From CAYVUM01 sp964619055 (GTDB lineage: Bacteria; Pseudomonadota; Alphaproteobacteria; Rhodospirillales; Defluviicoccaceae): a DNA stretch of 23,024 bases. Both the position numbers and the translations under genes were made by a program. The notes under the pieces are model-generated. The model worked only from the letters and a program-made list of their open reading frames with translations. It searched no databases and was not told the origin of the DNA. Shown in pieces: positions 14,977 through 23,024 of this stretch. Position 1 is the stretch's first letter. Every line of letters starts with the position of its first letter. The stretch is from positions 1 to 23,024 of the forward strand of contig CAZUDB010000057.1 in assembly GCA_964619055.1 (NCBI GenBank), given 5' to 3'.

Positions 14977-16807
14977 CGTTCGTCTTCGTCTGCCGGATCG
15001 TGAATACGGTCGCGGGCTCCGATTGACCACGCACGTCAATGGTTCCCACCCGCTCAAGAGGCGTGGAAGGCGTGCGCATGGCCGTCGCCTCGCTGATCAG
15101 GATGTTCGTGCCAAGGTCTTTGTTAAGGGCTTCCAGCCGGGCTGCGCGGTTTACGGCATCACCGTGCACCGTGTATGTGCGGCGGTCCTCGGCACCGACG
15201 CTGCCGGCAACAACGGATCCGGTGGCAACCCCGATTCTGATGCTGATCCGCTCATCTGCGAACAGTCGCATGCCAACAACCTTTTGCAGTTCCACCGCTG
15301 CAGCGACGGCATCGGCGGCGTGGTCGCGGGCGGCTACCTGTACGTTGAACACGCATAGGATCGCATCCCCCTGGAACTGGGTGATAACACCATTTTTCCC
15401 CTCCAGGATTTCCGTGGCGGTCTCGAACCACTCGTTGAGCAGATTGACGATGCCGGTGGGGCCAAGCCGCTCCGTCAATGGCGTAAACCCCGCCACATCG
15501 ACGAACAGAACCGTTGCTTCCGTTGCTGCCGGCTCGAGCGCACCGCCACCCTCAACCAAAGCACGTGCAACGGTTTCGGGGACGTAGATGCCCAGCAGAC
15601 GGCGCATCAAGCGACGTTCTCTCATGCCCGCGACCATGTCGTTGAAGGTGCGACGGGCTTGGTCAATCTCCAAAATGCGTTGCGCTTTCAGTTTTGGGAC
15701 GTCATCGAGCCGACGCCCTTTCACCTCCGCCATTGCGGTGGTGAGCGCCATGACCGGCCGGCTCACGGTGCGCGAGACGATGTAGGCCGCCAGAATGGCT
15801 GCGCCCAAAACCAGGAAGCCGACCACGAGCAACCAGCGTAGCCGGTTCAAATCCGATGCGTCCGCGGCATCGACGTCAAAGTAAGCGCCAACGGTAATCG
15901 GTTTGTCGGTGAATCCCGAGAGTTCCCGATACAGGACTACATACTCCCCATCTTCGTGTTTGACCTCCACGACAGCGGTACCGGAGTTCGTGTCATACTC
16001 TGGAAGGGCCTTGGCCTTTGGTCCCCATAGGGCTGCGATCACCGTGTCTTGGAAGGTTCTGGCGTCGGGCAGCGGTGCGCTCCGGTTAGCTGCGATGGTA
16101 TCGTCTGCAAGCATCGGGTGGGCCAACACCCAATTCTGATCATAAAGAATGAACGGCGTTAGCTCCGTGCCTTCTGGAGAAACTCTCGGTAAAGCACTGG
16201 ACAGGTGGGATACTCGAACGCCCTGCCAGAGAAATCCCAAATATGCGCCCTCATGGAAGAGGGGAGTTCTGACGTTGATGCGGGTTCCGACGCCGTCGTC
16301 ATGATAGTACGGTGCCGCCCACACGGGCCCCGTGTCGTTTTTTGCCTCCGTGACAAACCGTCCAACATCGTGCCAGGACGCCCAGGGAAGAGCCTCCACA
16401 TGGTCGCTGCCACGCTCCAGGACCTGCGCGTTCCCATCCACACCAACGATAGCAAGATCTCCGAGTCGCGGTGACGATGCGAGCAATCCCTGCAAAAACG
16501 GTTCAATCGATGCTCGAGCTCGCGGATTGAAGCTTCCGTTTTGAGTCGCTCGCGCAAGCCAACGCGCCTGGTCCTCAATTGGTCCTAGCTCCCTTTCCAG
16601 CAGTGTTACGATGGCCTCAATCGTGCCGTCGGCGCGTCCTTGCAGCAAGACGGTTGTGGAGGTTTTGGCCACACTGAAACCAACCGCAAACACGACAGCG
16701 ACCGCCAAGGCGACCAAGCCGCCGAATCCAAGCATCATGACGGCAAGCAGCGGCAAGCGAGTCGGCCGTTCCCGCGGCGGACGATTTGGGTGACACGATT
16801 TAGTCAT
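14900..16807 (-). CDS. Membrane class III adenylate/guanylate cyclase with Cache and HAMP domains
   Basis: This protein of about 635 residues is a receptor-type nucleotide cyclase. Order: TM helix 20-45, a periplasmic Cache-like sensor (about 55-320), TM helix 323-345, HAMP (346-395), then the class III catalytic domain (430-605). The metal-binding aspartates are D437 in FVDVAGFT and D481 in QGDAIL. The transition-state pair N553/R557 is in VNRAARLE, after RRTYTVHGD. The substrate-choosing lysine usually found three residues before the GD pair is Q477 here, so cAMP versus cGMP is uncertain. I chose the ATG at 16807, since the longer frame to 17041 adds unlikely sequence. The 27-residue hydrophilic tail is encoded across the 3' end of the convergent SLC13 gene. 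Confidence 0.9.
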   Translation of the reverse strand: MTKSCHPNRPPRERPTRLPLLAVMMLGFGGLVALAVAVVFAVGFSVAKTSTTVLLQGRADGTIEAIVTLLERELGPIEDQARWLARATQNGSFNPRARASIEPFLQGLLASSPRLGDLAIVGVDGNAQVLERGSDHVEALPWASWHDVGRFVTEAKNDTGPVWAAPYYHDDGVGTRINVRTPLFHEGAYLGFLWQGVRVSHLSSALPRVSPEGTELTPFILYDQNWVLAHPMLADDTIAANRSAPLPDARTFQDTVIAALWGPKAKALPEYDTNSGTAVVEVKHEDGEYVVLYRELSGFTDKPITVGAYFDVDAADASDLNRLRWLLVVGFLVLGAAILAAYIVSRTVSRPVMALTTAMAEVKGRRLDDVPKLKAQRILEIDQARRTFNDMVAGMRERRLMRRLLGIYVPETVARALVEGGGALEPAATEATVLFVDVAGFTPLTERLGPTGIVNLLNEWFETATEILEGKNGVITQFQGDAILCVFNVQVAARDHAADAVAAAVELQKVVGMRLFADERISIRIGVATGSVVAGSVGAEDRRTYTVHGDAVNRAARLEALNKDLGTNILISEATAMRTPSTPLERVGTIDVRGQSEPATVFTIRQTKTNATTGTQAEPQSALQSDTAAEAARRP

Positions 16808-17064
16808 GGTCCAAGCCGAGGTCGCCGAGGTGGGGGCAAACCAGAGGGCGCGAAGCGTATCTTGAGCGACAGGCGGACCAAAGACGTTGACCGCCAGCGG
16901 ACGGGAACGAAAGTCTGGCCTGTGACCTGTTTGCGCTGTTAAACATGAAAAACCTGGATTCTCCTGTGGGCACAGCCGCCGGCGGATTCGATCCGACCTT
17001 GGGCGGTGATCCACTGGCTTGCAGGCGGAATCTGCGGCCAACTCCTGGGGACGTTAGCGAGCAC

Positions 17065-18654
17065 ATGTTTCACGGACCACGCTGCACAACCGAGCCGCGA
17101 GCAGTCGGCGAGCGCCGATCAGCAAAGCAGCCATTGGCAATTTTGCTGGCGAGTGCCCTCGCTCTGCAAGCCTGCGCGGTGGTTGGGCCTGATTATCAGG
17201 CGCCAGACACACGCATGCCAGATATCTGGCACCAAACCCTCACCCAGGGTCTAACTCCTGGACAGGCCGACATTCGGACTTGGTGGCGATCCCTTAATGA
17301 CCCGGTCCTCGTCGACCTGATCGAGCGAGCGTCCGCGGGGAATCTCGATACGAAGCAGGCAGTCGCTCGTATCCAGGCGGCGCGGTCTGCGGTCGGGTTC
17401 GCCCGCGGCAGTCAGCTACCCTCTGTGGATTCACCTGGGACCATCGAATTCGGTCGAGTGAGCGAAGGTACTGCGCCCTCGCTCAGTGGCCGAGACCGCA
17501 CGGACACACTTTATAGTGTCGGCTTGGATTCCACATGGGAACTGGATTTGTGGGGGCGGGTGGCACGCTCGGTTGAAGCCGCAGACGCAGACCTGCAAGC
17601 TAGCGTGGAGGACTACCGCGATGTCCTGGTGTCTCTCTATGCAAGCATCGCATCGACCTACATCAACATTCGGACCCTTCAGGCGCGGATCGAATCCGCC
17701 GAAGGCAATATAGCCACTCAGTCGAAGACACTACGGCTCGTTCAGGACCGACGCCGCGCTGGTCTCGCATCGGATTTGGAAGTCGCACAGGCCAAACTTA
17801 ATCTCGCGACGACCGAGGCCTCCGTACCACTTTTCCAACGCGAACTTGCTGGGCAGATCCACACACTCGGCGTCTTATTGGGAGAAACCCCACGTGCAAT
17901 TTACCCGGTCGTCAACCAACCCAAGCCGATTCCGCAACCGCCAAGTCGCATCACATTGGCGATGCCGCGGGATTTGCTGCGTCAACGGCCCGACATCCGT
18001 AGCGCCGAGCGACAGTTGGCAGCGCAAACGGCGCGTATCGGCGTGGTTACTGCAGACCTTTATCCTCGGTTTTCGTTGTTTGGGTTTTTTGCTTTTGAGA
18101 GTTTCAGTCCCGGCACGGTGTTCAACGGCGGCAGCCTAGGCTACGGCTTGGGCCCTTCGGTCAGCTGGAACATCTTCGATGGCGGCCGGGTCCGTGCCCA
18201 AATCGATGTGGAGGACGCGGTCGCGCAGCAGACCCTTGCGCTGTACGAGCAAACGGTTCTTGTTGCCATGCGTGAGGTGGAAGACAACATCGCGAATTTT
18301 GTGCAAGAGCGCCAGCGACGGGATGCGCTGGCTCGGTCCGTTACGGCCGCGCGTGACGCTGTCCGGCTGGTCGAGACACTGTACGTAACGGGCCTAACGG
18401 ACTTCCAAAATGTCCAGGATCAGCAGCGCAACCTATTTGTGCAGGAAGACCTGTTCGAGGAAAGCGACGGGCTGGTGACGTTTTTCCTGGTCCAGGTCTA
18501 TCGAGCGCTTGGCGGGGGATGGGATTCGGACGCGGCAGACACGGCAGCGGGTCCTCCCGAGCCAAGCCCTGCGACGGGCTCCGCCGACGCACCGCCCGAT
18601 TCACACTCGGACCCGGATAGTGCTCTCAACGAAAGCGGGAAAGGAACAACATAA
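17065..18654 (+). CDS. NodT-family RND efflux outer-membrane lipoprotein (TolC-like)
   Basis: This outer-membrane channel of a tripartite efflux pump has about 529 residues. A lipoprotein signal runs to the lipobox LQAC, with the lipidated C37, followed by VVGPDYQAP, the usual NodT/OprM opening. Two TolC-type repeats follow, with marker segments LWGRVARSVEAADADLQAS and LRQRPDIRSAERQLAAQTARIGV-like motifs in the second half. After the fold, residues from about 487 form a low-complexity tail rich in D, A, P and S. The frame is open to an ATG at 16945, but the signal sequence fits the ATG at 17065 better. No strong ribosome-binding site is seen at either. The stop codon overlaps the next start (TAATG), so the three efflux genes are one operon. 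Confidence 0.9.
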   Translation: MFHGPRCTTEPRAVGERRSAKQPLAILLASALALQACAVVGPDYQAPDTRMPDIWHQTLTQGLTPGQADIRTWWRSLNDPVLVDLIERASAGNLDTKQAVARIQAARSAVGFARGSQLPSVDSPGTIEFGRVSEGTAPSLSGRDRTDTLYSVGLDSTWELDLWGRVARSVEAADADLQASVEDYRDVLVSLYASIASTYINIRTLQARIESAEGNIATQSKTLRLVQDRRRAGLASDLEVAQAKLNLATTEASVPLFQRELAGQIHTLGVLLGETPRAIYPVVNQPKPIPQPPSRITLAMPRDLLRQRPDIRSAERQLAAQTARIGVVTADLYPRFSLFGFFAFESFSPGTVFNGGSLGYGLGPSVSWNIFDGGRVRAQIDVEDAVAQQTLALYEQTVLVAMREVEDNIANFVQERQRRDALARSVTAARDAVRLVETLYVTGLTDFQNVQDQQRNLFVQEDLFEESDGLVTFFLVQVYRALGGGWDSDAADTAAGPPEPSPATGSADAPPDSHSDPDSALNESGKGTT

Positions 18655-19712
18655 TGCGGTTCGATCCGAAGGCGCTGGTCGCCCTGATCGTGCTGGTCCT
18701 TGTTGCAGCGTGCGAAGACCCACCCCCTCCTCCTGAGACCATTCGTCCCGTGCGGGCCGTGCAAGTCGAGGCCGGTCAGACTATCAACAATCAATGGTAC
18801 CCGGGCGTCGCCAAGGCGACTCAAGAGACCGATCTTGCCTTTGAGGTTCCGGGTCGGCTCATCGAGCGCCCCGTGAACATCGGAACGGAGGTGGAGACCG
18901 GTCAGATCCTGGCGAAGATCGATCCACAAGATTACGAGAACGAACTCAACCGCGCCCAGGCTGAACTTGAAAGTGCGGAAGCTTTTCTTGACCGGATCAA
19001 ACAAGCGGTCGCCTCCGGCGCAGTTGCGCAGCAGGATTTGACCGATGCCCAGGCGCGCTTCGATCAGTCGTCGGCCAATGTCGAGATTAAACGTAAAGCC
19101 GTTCGCGACACCGTTATCTCCGCACCTTTCGATGGCATTGTATCGCTGACCTACAAAGAGAACTTCGACAACGTTCAAGCGAAGGAACCAGTCGTACGGG
19201 TCGTCGATACCTCGCGAATCGAATTCGTCGTCAATATCCCGGAGAGCATTATTGGTGCCGCCCGGACGGCCGTGAATCTGCGAGTGAAGTTTGATCAATA
19301 TCCGGATTTGGAAATTCCGGCTGAGATTGAAGAAATCGCGACGGAGCCGTCTCAAGCAACGCGCACCTATGCCGTCAATCTAATTTTGGACCCGCCCGAA
19401 GGGGTTCAAATTCTGCCCGGCATGGCAGGGCGGGCGACGGGCCAGGAGGCGGAGCTTGAGGAGGACGTCATCATCGTTCCGGTTACCGCCGTCTTCAGCG
19501 AAGGTGGCAGCGATCACACGTACGTCTGGATCATTGATGAAGCCGCGAAGACGGTTTCGAAGCGAGCCGTCACGACCGGAGCCTTGGCGAACGATGGCAT
19601 TCTCGTGACTGAGGGCTTGGAAACGGGCGAGTGGATCGCAACGGCGGGCGTTCACTATCTTGAGGATGGTCAGGAAGTAAAAATTTTAGAGCAAAAGGAC
19701 ATCGCCCAGTGA
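18654..19712 (+). CDS. RND efflux periplasmic adaptor (membrane fusion) lipoprotein
   Basis: This 352-residue adaptor links the inner-membrane RND pump to the outer-membrane channel. The N-terminal signal ends in the lipobox LVAAC, giving a lipidated C20, and a proline-rich linker follows. Then come the first lipoyl half (PGRLIERPVNIGTEVETGQIL), a short alpha-helical hairpin (about 97-145), the second lipoyl half (VISAPFDGIVS) and the beta-barrel and membrane-proximal domains. The hairpin is short, which suits adaptors that meet NodT-type channels. The ATG at 18654 shares one base with the previous stop. The stop overlaps the GTG of the pump gene, so all three products should be made together. 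Substrate range is unknown. Confidence 0.92.
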   Translation: MRFDPKALVALIVLVLVAACEDPPPPPETIRPVRAVQVEAGQTINNQWYPGVAKATQETDLAFEVPGRLIERPVNIGTEVETGQILAKIDPQDYENELNRAQAELESAEAFLDRIKQAVASGAVAQQDLTDAQARFDQSSANVEIKRKAVRDTVISAPFDGIVSLTYKENFDNVQAKEPVVRVVDTSRIEFVVNIPESIIGAARTAVNLRVKFDQYPDLEIPAEIEEIATEPSQATRTYAVNLILDPPEGVQILPGMAGRATGQEAELEEDVIIVPVTAVFSEGGSDHTYVWIIDEAAKTVSKRAVTTGALANDGILVTEGLETGEWIATAGVHYLEDGQEVKILEQKDIAQ

Positions 19713-22700
19713 GTCTGGCTGCCGCTGCTGTAAAGAAGAGAGCTGTTGTCTACTTCGCGACGGTTCTGGTCGTTATCGCTGGACTGATGTCCTACGGGCA
19801 GTTGGGGCAACTTGAAGATCCAGAATACACGGTCAAGACGGCGACGATAACAACGCTTTATCCAGGGGCGAGCCCCGAAGAGGTGGAACTGGAAGTCTCT
19901 GACCGGATCGAGACGGCTATTCAAGAGTTAAAGCAGATTAAATGGATTGAGTCGCTGAACCGAGCAGGGATGTCGATCGTCAAGGTCGAGATACTGGCGA
20001 ATTTTTGGGGCGATGATCTTCAACCGGTTTGGGACCAGATGCGACGGAAGATCCGGGAGGTGGAAACCGATTTGCCGCCCGGTGCGGGTCGACCCGAGAT
20101 CAATGACGATTTTGGAGATGTTTTCGGTTTTCAACTGGCGCTGACCGGGGACGGCTTCAGCTATCGAGACCTCGAGCGGTTTGCCAAGGATCTCCGCAAA
20201 GAGCTAAGCGTCGTGCCGGGTGTTGGCCGCGTGGATCTGTGGGGCGTACAGCCGCAGGTGATCTACCTCGAAACTCGCCAGACCCAGCTGAGCCAACTGG
20301 GCTTGAGCGACGCCAGTATTGAATCAACGCTTCAAACGCAAAACCAAGTCGTGGATGCTGGCCGCCTGGATTTGCAAGAAAAGCGCTACCGAATTGCACC
20401 AACAGGTGCCTTTCAATCCGTTGACGATATTGGGGATTTGGTGGTCCGGCCATCAACGCTCGATGCGCTGCAGAGCGAGCAGATCCGTGCCGGTATTACG
20501 ACCGGAACCGAGTTCATTCGGATTGCCGATTTTGCGGATGTGCGCCGGGGTTATCAGGACCCGCCCGTTCAAATCATGCGTTACTCCGATCGGAAAGGAG
20601 CGACTAACGCGCCCGAGCAGTTCTCAATGACCTTGTTTGGGCTCTGCATAATCGGTCAGTGTGAGCTTGACGTTGCGCCCGGCGAGGAGCCGCGACTCGA
20701 CCAACCGGCCATCGGGATTTCGATCACCAACAAGCCGGGTGTCAATATCGTTGAGGTCGGTAACAACATCGACGCCCGACTTAATGAACTCGCCAGCGTG
20801 TTTCCCGTCGGTCTTGACGTTCACCGTATTCATTGGCAGGGAGAAATTGTCGATAAATCGGTGAAGGGCTTTCTTCAGAGCTTCGCCGAGGCGGTCGCAA
20901 TCGTTTTGGCGGTGCTTGCAATCGCCATGGGGTGGCGAATGGGGGTGATCATTGGAACCGCGCTGATCATCACAGTTCTTGGCACCTTTATAATCATGGC
21001 GCTGCTTGGGATCGACCTGCACCGAATGTCTCTCGGCGCGCTGGTGATTGCTCTCGGCATGATGGTTGACAACGCCATTGTGGTCGCCGACGGGATGGCG
21101 ACGCGGCTGCAGGAAGGTAAGGACCGTGTCCAAGCCGCCGTCGAGGCGGCTTCCAAGCCTGCGTTCCCACTCCTGGCGGCTACCGTTATCGCCGTTATGG
21201 CATTCTATCCAATCGCCGGTTCACCAGAGAGCACGGGCGAGTACTGCTTGTCGCTGTTCCAGGTTGTGGCGATCTCTTTGCTGTTCAGTTGGATCGTCTC
21301 GCTGACCCTGACCCCCCTGCAGTGCATCGACATGCTGAAGGTTCAGAAAGGCGGCTCAGACCCCTACGCTGGCGGTTTTTTTCAGGGCTTCCGACGACTG
21401 GTCAAAACCACAATTCGGTATCGGTTTCCGTTTTTGGCCGTCATGGTCGGCATTTTGGTCGTTTCGGTGGTCGGTTTCGGGCAAGTCAAACAACTGTTCT
21501 TTCCCTTTTCCTCCATGGAAAAGTACATGATCGATTTTTATGCACCGGAGGGAACGCGCATCGAAGAAGTGTCGGCCGCATTGGCTGAGGCCGAGGCAAA
21601 AATCATGGAAGACCCTCGAGTCGCAAGTATTGCCACGTATATCGGGTCGGGTCCGCCCCGATTTTACCTACCTGTTGAGCCGGAAGAGGCCAACCAAGCC
21701 TATGGGCAGCTGGTCGTTAATGTCGCAAATTTCCGACATATCCCAGAGATGATCCAGGAACTCGAGCCTTGGTTTAACGAGACGTTTCCCAGCGCCCTGT
21801 CATCCCTTCGCCAGTTTGCCGTTGGCCCCGGCAAGACATGGAAGTTCGAAGTCCGGGTTAGCGGCCCCGCCGTTGCCGATCCGGCTGAACTACGGTTGCA
21901 AGCTGAGGAGTATCTGGACGCCGTTGAGAGCGTTCCCGGCGTGAATGTTGCGCGCACCGACTGGATGCAGCGTCATCAAAGGGTTGAACCCCGCTACAAC
22001 ACCGAGCGAGCGCAGCTGTCTGCTGTTACGCGAGAGGACCTAGCCAATGCGTCGAAACGTGCCTTTGATGGCCGTCAGGTTGGTCTTTATCGCGAAGGCG
22101 ATGACCTGATCCCAATTCTCCTGCGCTACGTTCCTGAGGAACGTGTGGAAGTCGCGAACCTTCCGGCGCTCCAGGTCCGACCCACGGTGTCGACAGAAAC
22201 GCTTCCCCTCGCTCAAGTGACGGATGGTGTCGTCACGGTCTGGGAGGACCCGATCGTTCGGCGCAGGGATCGACGGCGGACGGTCAAGATTCAAGCCAAT
22301 CCGGACCTAATCGCAACCACGCAGATGCTCGTGACGGATGTGACGCCTTTGTTCGAGGCGATCGAATTGCCGCCGGGCTATACCTGGGAGTGGGGCGGCG
22401 AATGGGAGGATACAGTCGACTCGCAAGCGGCCTTGATCCCCGGCCTGATCCCAACGGCCGTTACCATGTGTTTCATCCTTGTCTATCTCTATAACGCCTT
22501 CAGACCACTGATAATCGTCATGTTGACAATTCCTTTTGTCATTATCGGGATCACGTGGGGGCTGTTGCTGTTCGACGTGCCGTTTGGTTTCATGTCTCTG
22601 CTCGGAGCCATGAGCCTCTCCGGTATGATGATCAAGAATATCATTGTGCTGCTCGATGAGGCCGAACAGCAGCTCGCCGCCGGTCAAACACGCTACGACG

Positions 22701-22966
22701 CCATTATCATGGCGGCTGTTTCGCGCGTTCGACCAGTCTGCTTAGCCGCGGCGACGACGGTACTGGGCGTGGTTCCGTTGCTGGCGGATGTGTTTTGGGT
22801 CGGCATGGCTGTGACGATCATGGCCGGCCTGACGGTCGGGACCTTCTTGACCATGGTCCTGGTGCCGACACTCTATGCGACCCTCTACCGCTTGAAGGGC
22901 CCGCCGGGAGAGCCATCGCAGACCTCGAACGCCCAGAACCTGCCACCCGCGGCAGCCGGCGCTTAA
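19709..22966 (+). CDS. RND efflux transporter permease subunit (AcrB-like)
   Basis: This 1085-residue inner-membrane pump is driven by proton influx and exports substrates through the adaptor and channel encoded just upstream. It has the twofold RND plan of twelve helices with large periplasmic loops after the first and seventh. The proton-relay aspartate is D454 in ALGMMVDNAIVVAD (448-461); the second aspartate of AcrB is N455 here. The relay lysine K976 is in MMIKNIIVLLDE. The first porter region has an insertion of about 38 residues (about 293-331) with C313 and C319, where most relatives have a short loop. Translation starts at GTG 19709, overlapping the adaptor stop (GTGA), which indicates coupling. 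Drug, lipid or other substrates cannot be told apart. Confidence 0.93.
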   Translation: MSLAAAAVKKRAVVYFATVLVVIAGLMSYGQLGQLEDPEYTVKTATITTLYPGASPEEVELEVSDRIETAIQELKQIKWIESLNRAGMSIVKVEILANFWGDDLQPVWDQMRRKIREVETDLPPGAGRPEINDDFGDVFGFQLALTGDGFSYRDLERFAKDLRKELSVVPGVGRVDLWGVQPQVIYLETRQTQLSQLGLSDASIESTLQTQNQVVDAGRLDLQEKRYRIAPTGAFQSVDDIGDLVVRPSTLDALQSEQIRAGITTGTEFIRIADFADVRRGYQDPPVQIMRYSDRKGATNAPEQFSMTLFGLCIIGQCELDVAPGEEPRLDQPAIGISITNKPGVNIVEVGNNIDARLNELASVFPVGLDVHRIHWQGEIVDKSVKGFLQSFAEAVAIVLAVLAIAMGWRMGVIIGTALIITVLGTFIIMALLGIDLHRMSLGALVIALGMMVDNAIVVADGMATRLQEGKDRVQAAVEAASKPAFPLLAATVIAVMAFYPIAGSPESTGEYCLSLFQVVAISLLFSWIVSLTLTPLQCIDMLKVQKGGSDPYAGGFFQGFRRLVKTTIRYRFPFLAVMVGILVVSVVGFGQVKQLFFPFSSMEKYMIDFYAPEGTRIEEVSAALAEAEAKIMEDPRVASIATYIGSGPPRFYLPVEPEEANQAYGQLVVNVANFRHIPEMIQELEPWFNETFPSALSSLRQFAVGPGKTWKFEVRVSGPAVADPAELRLQAEEYLDAVESVPGVNVARTDWMQRHQRVEPRYNTERAQLSAVTREDLANASKRAFDGRQVGLYREGDDLIPILLRYVPEERVEVANLPALQVRPTVSTETLPLAQVTDGVVTVWEDPIVRRRDRRRTVKIQANPDLIATTQMLVTDVTPLFEAIELPPGYTWEWGGEWEDTVDSQAALIPGLIPTAVTMCFILVYLYNAFRPLIIVMLTIPFVIIGITWGLLLFDVPFGFMSLLGAMSLSGMMIKNIIVLLDEAEQQLAAGQTRYDAIIMAAVSRVRPVCLAAATTVLGVVPLLADVFWVGMAVTIMAGLTVGTFLTMVLVPTLYATLYRLKGPPGEPSQTSNAQNLPPAAAGA

Positions 22967-22980
22967 GGGACGATTGGGGA

Positions 22981-23002
22981 CGCCGCCGATTGTTCGGCGG
23001 CG
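22981..23002 (+). terminator. Probable terminator hairpin after the efflux operon
   Basis: CGCCGCCGA (22981-22989) pairs exactly with TCGGCGGCG (22994-23002) over a TTGT loop, giving a nine-base-pair GC-rich stem 14 bases after the pump stop codon. The sequence after it lacks a long T-run (CTAAGCGCTTTAA), so termination may be weak or may need another factor. The hairpin could also protect the mRNA 3' end. Confidence 0.5.
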
Positions 23003-23024
23003 CTAAGCGCTTTAAGAGTCTGAC

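Noticed and set aside
16945..17064. Longer start for the NodT-type lipoprotein
   Set aside because: It would put 76 residues before the lipidated cysteine, far too many for a signal peptide, and no ribosome-binding site is seen.
16808..17064. Divergent gap between the cyclase and the efflux operon examined for promoters and palindromes
   Set aside because: Open frames run through it from both sides, but no convincing promoter boxes, operator palindrome or coding evidence was found.
1..23024. Insertion sequences, CRISPR arrays, tRNA or rRNA genes, prophage or toxin-antitoxin modules
   Set aside because: Reading the window showed no transposase, regularly spaced repeats, cloverleaf-like sequence, phage genes or toxin-antitoxin pairs.

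Overview
The window looks like chromosomal DNA from an alphaproteobacterium, probably a free-living one of the Rhodospirillales or a related order. The basis is indirect: high-GC coding bias, an alphaproteobacterial-type DUF1127 protein, a KorAB/FprA-type 2-oxoacid:ferredoxin cluster, a NodT-type efflux lipoprotein and a Cache-HAMP class III cyclase. No taxonomic marker gene, rRNA, tRNA, insertion sequence, phage gene or CRISPR array was seen. I recognise 16 protein-coding genes, packed tightly and mostly intact.

Left part (1-3752), minus strand: a bacteriohemerythrin with all seven iron ligands, a cysteine synthase family PLP enzyme, and a PmbA/TldE protein without a TldD partner in the window. 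A bulged palindrome lies between the hemerythrin and cysteine synthase genes. A 308-base divergent control region separates pmbA from korA.

Central redox cluster (3753-8532), plus strand: korA (fused gamma-alpha subunit) and korB of a 2-oxoacid:ferredoxin oxidoreductase, then an adrenodoxin-reductase-type ferredoxin-NADP reductase, then a single-domain rhodanese. Together they predict a route from 2-oxoglutarate through ferredoxin to NADPH. No ferredoxin gene is present here.

Minus-strand block (8559-11912), in transcription order: a DUF1127 protein, a sulfotransferase-methyltransferase fusion, an Smr-domain protein and a glutathione S-transferase. Smr and the transferase are tightly coupled. 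The fusion is the most unusual gene in the window.

Regulator and transporter (11913-14976): a LysR regulator diverges from the DUF1127 gene and has a textbook TTAT-N7-ATAA box in front of it. It is followed by an SLC13-type permease with two RCK-C domains. The permease gene overlaps the 3' end of a convergent membrane cyclase gene (14900-16807) by 77 bases.

Right part (16808-23024): a complete tripartite RND efflux operon in the order outer-membrane lipoprotein, adaptor lipoprotein, inner-membrane pump. The stop and start codons overlap at both junctions, and a strong hairpin follows the last gene.

Nothing seen amounts to a proven new system. The best candidates for novelty are the sulfotransferase-methyltransferase fusion, the cysteine-bearing insertion in the RND pump, and the convergent gene overlap.
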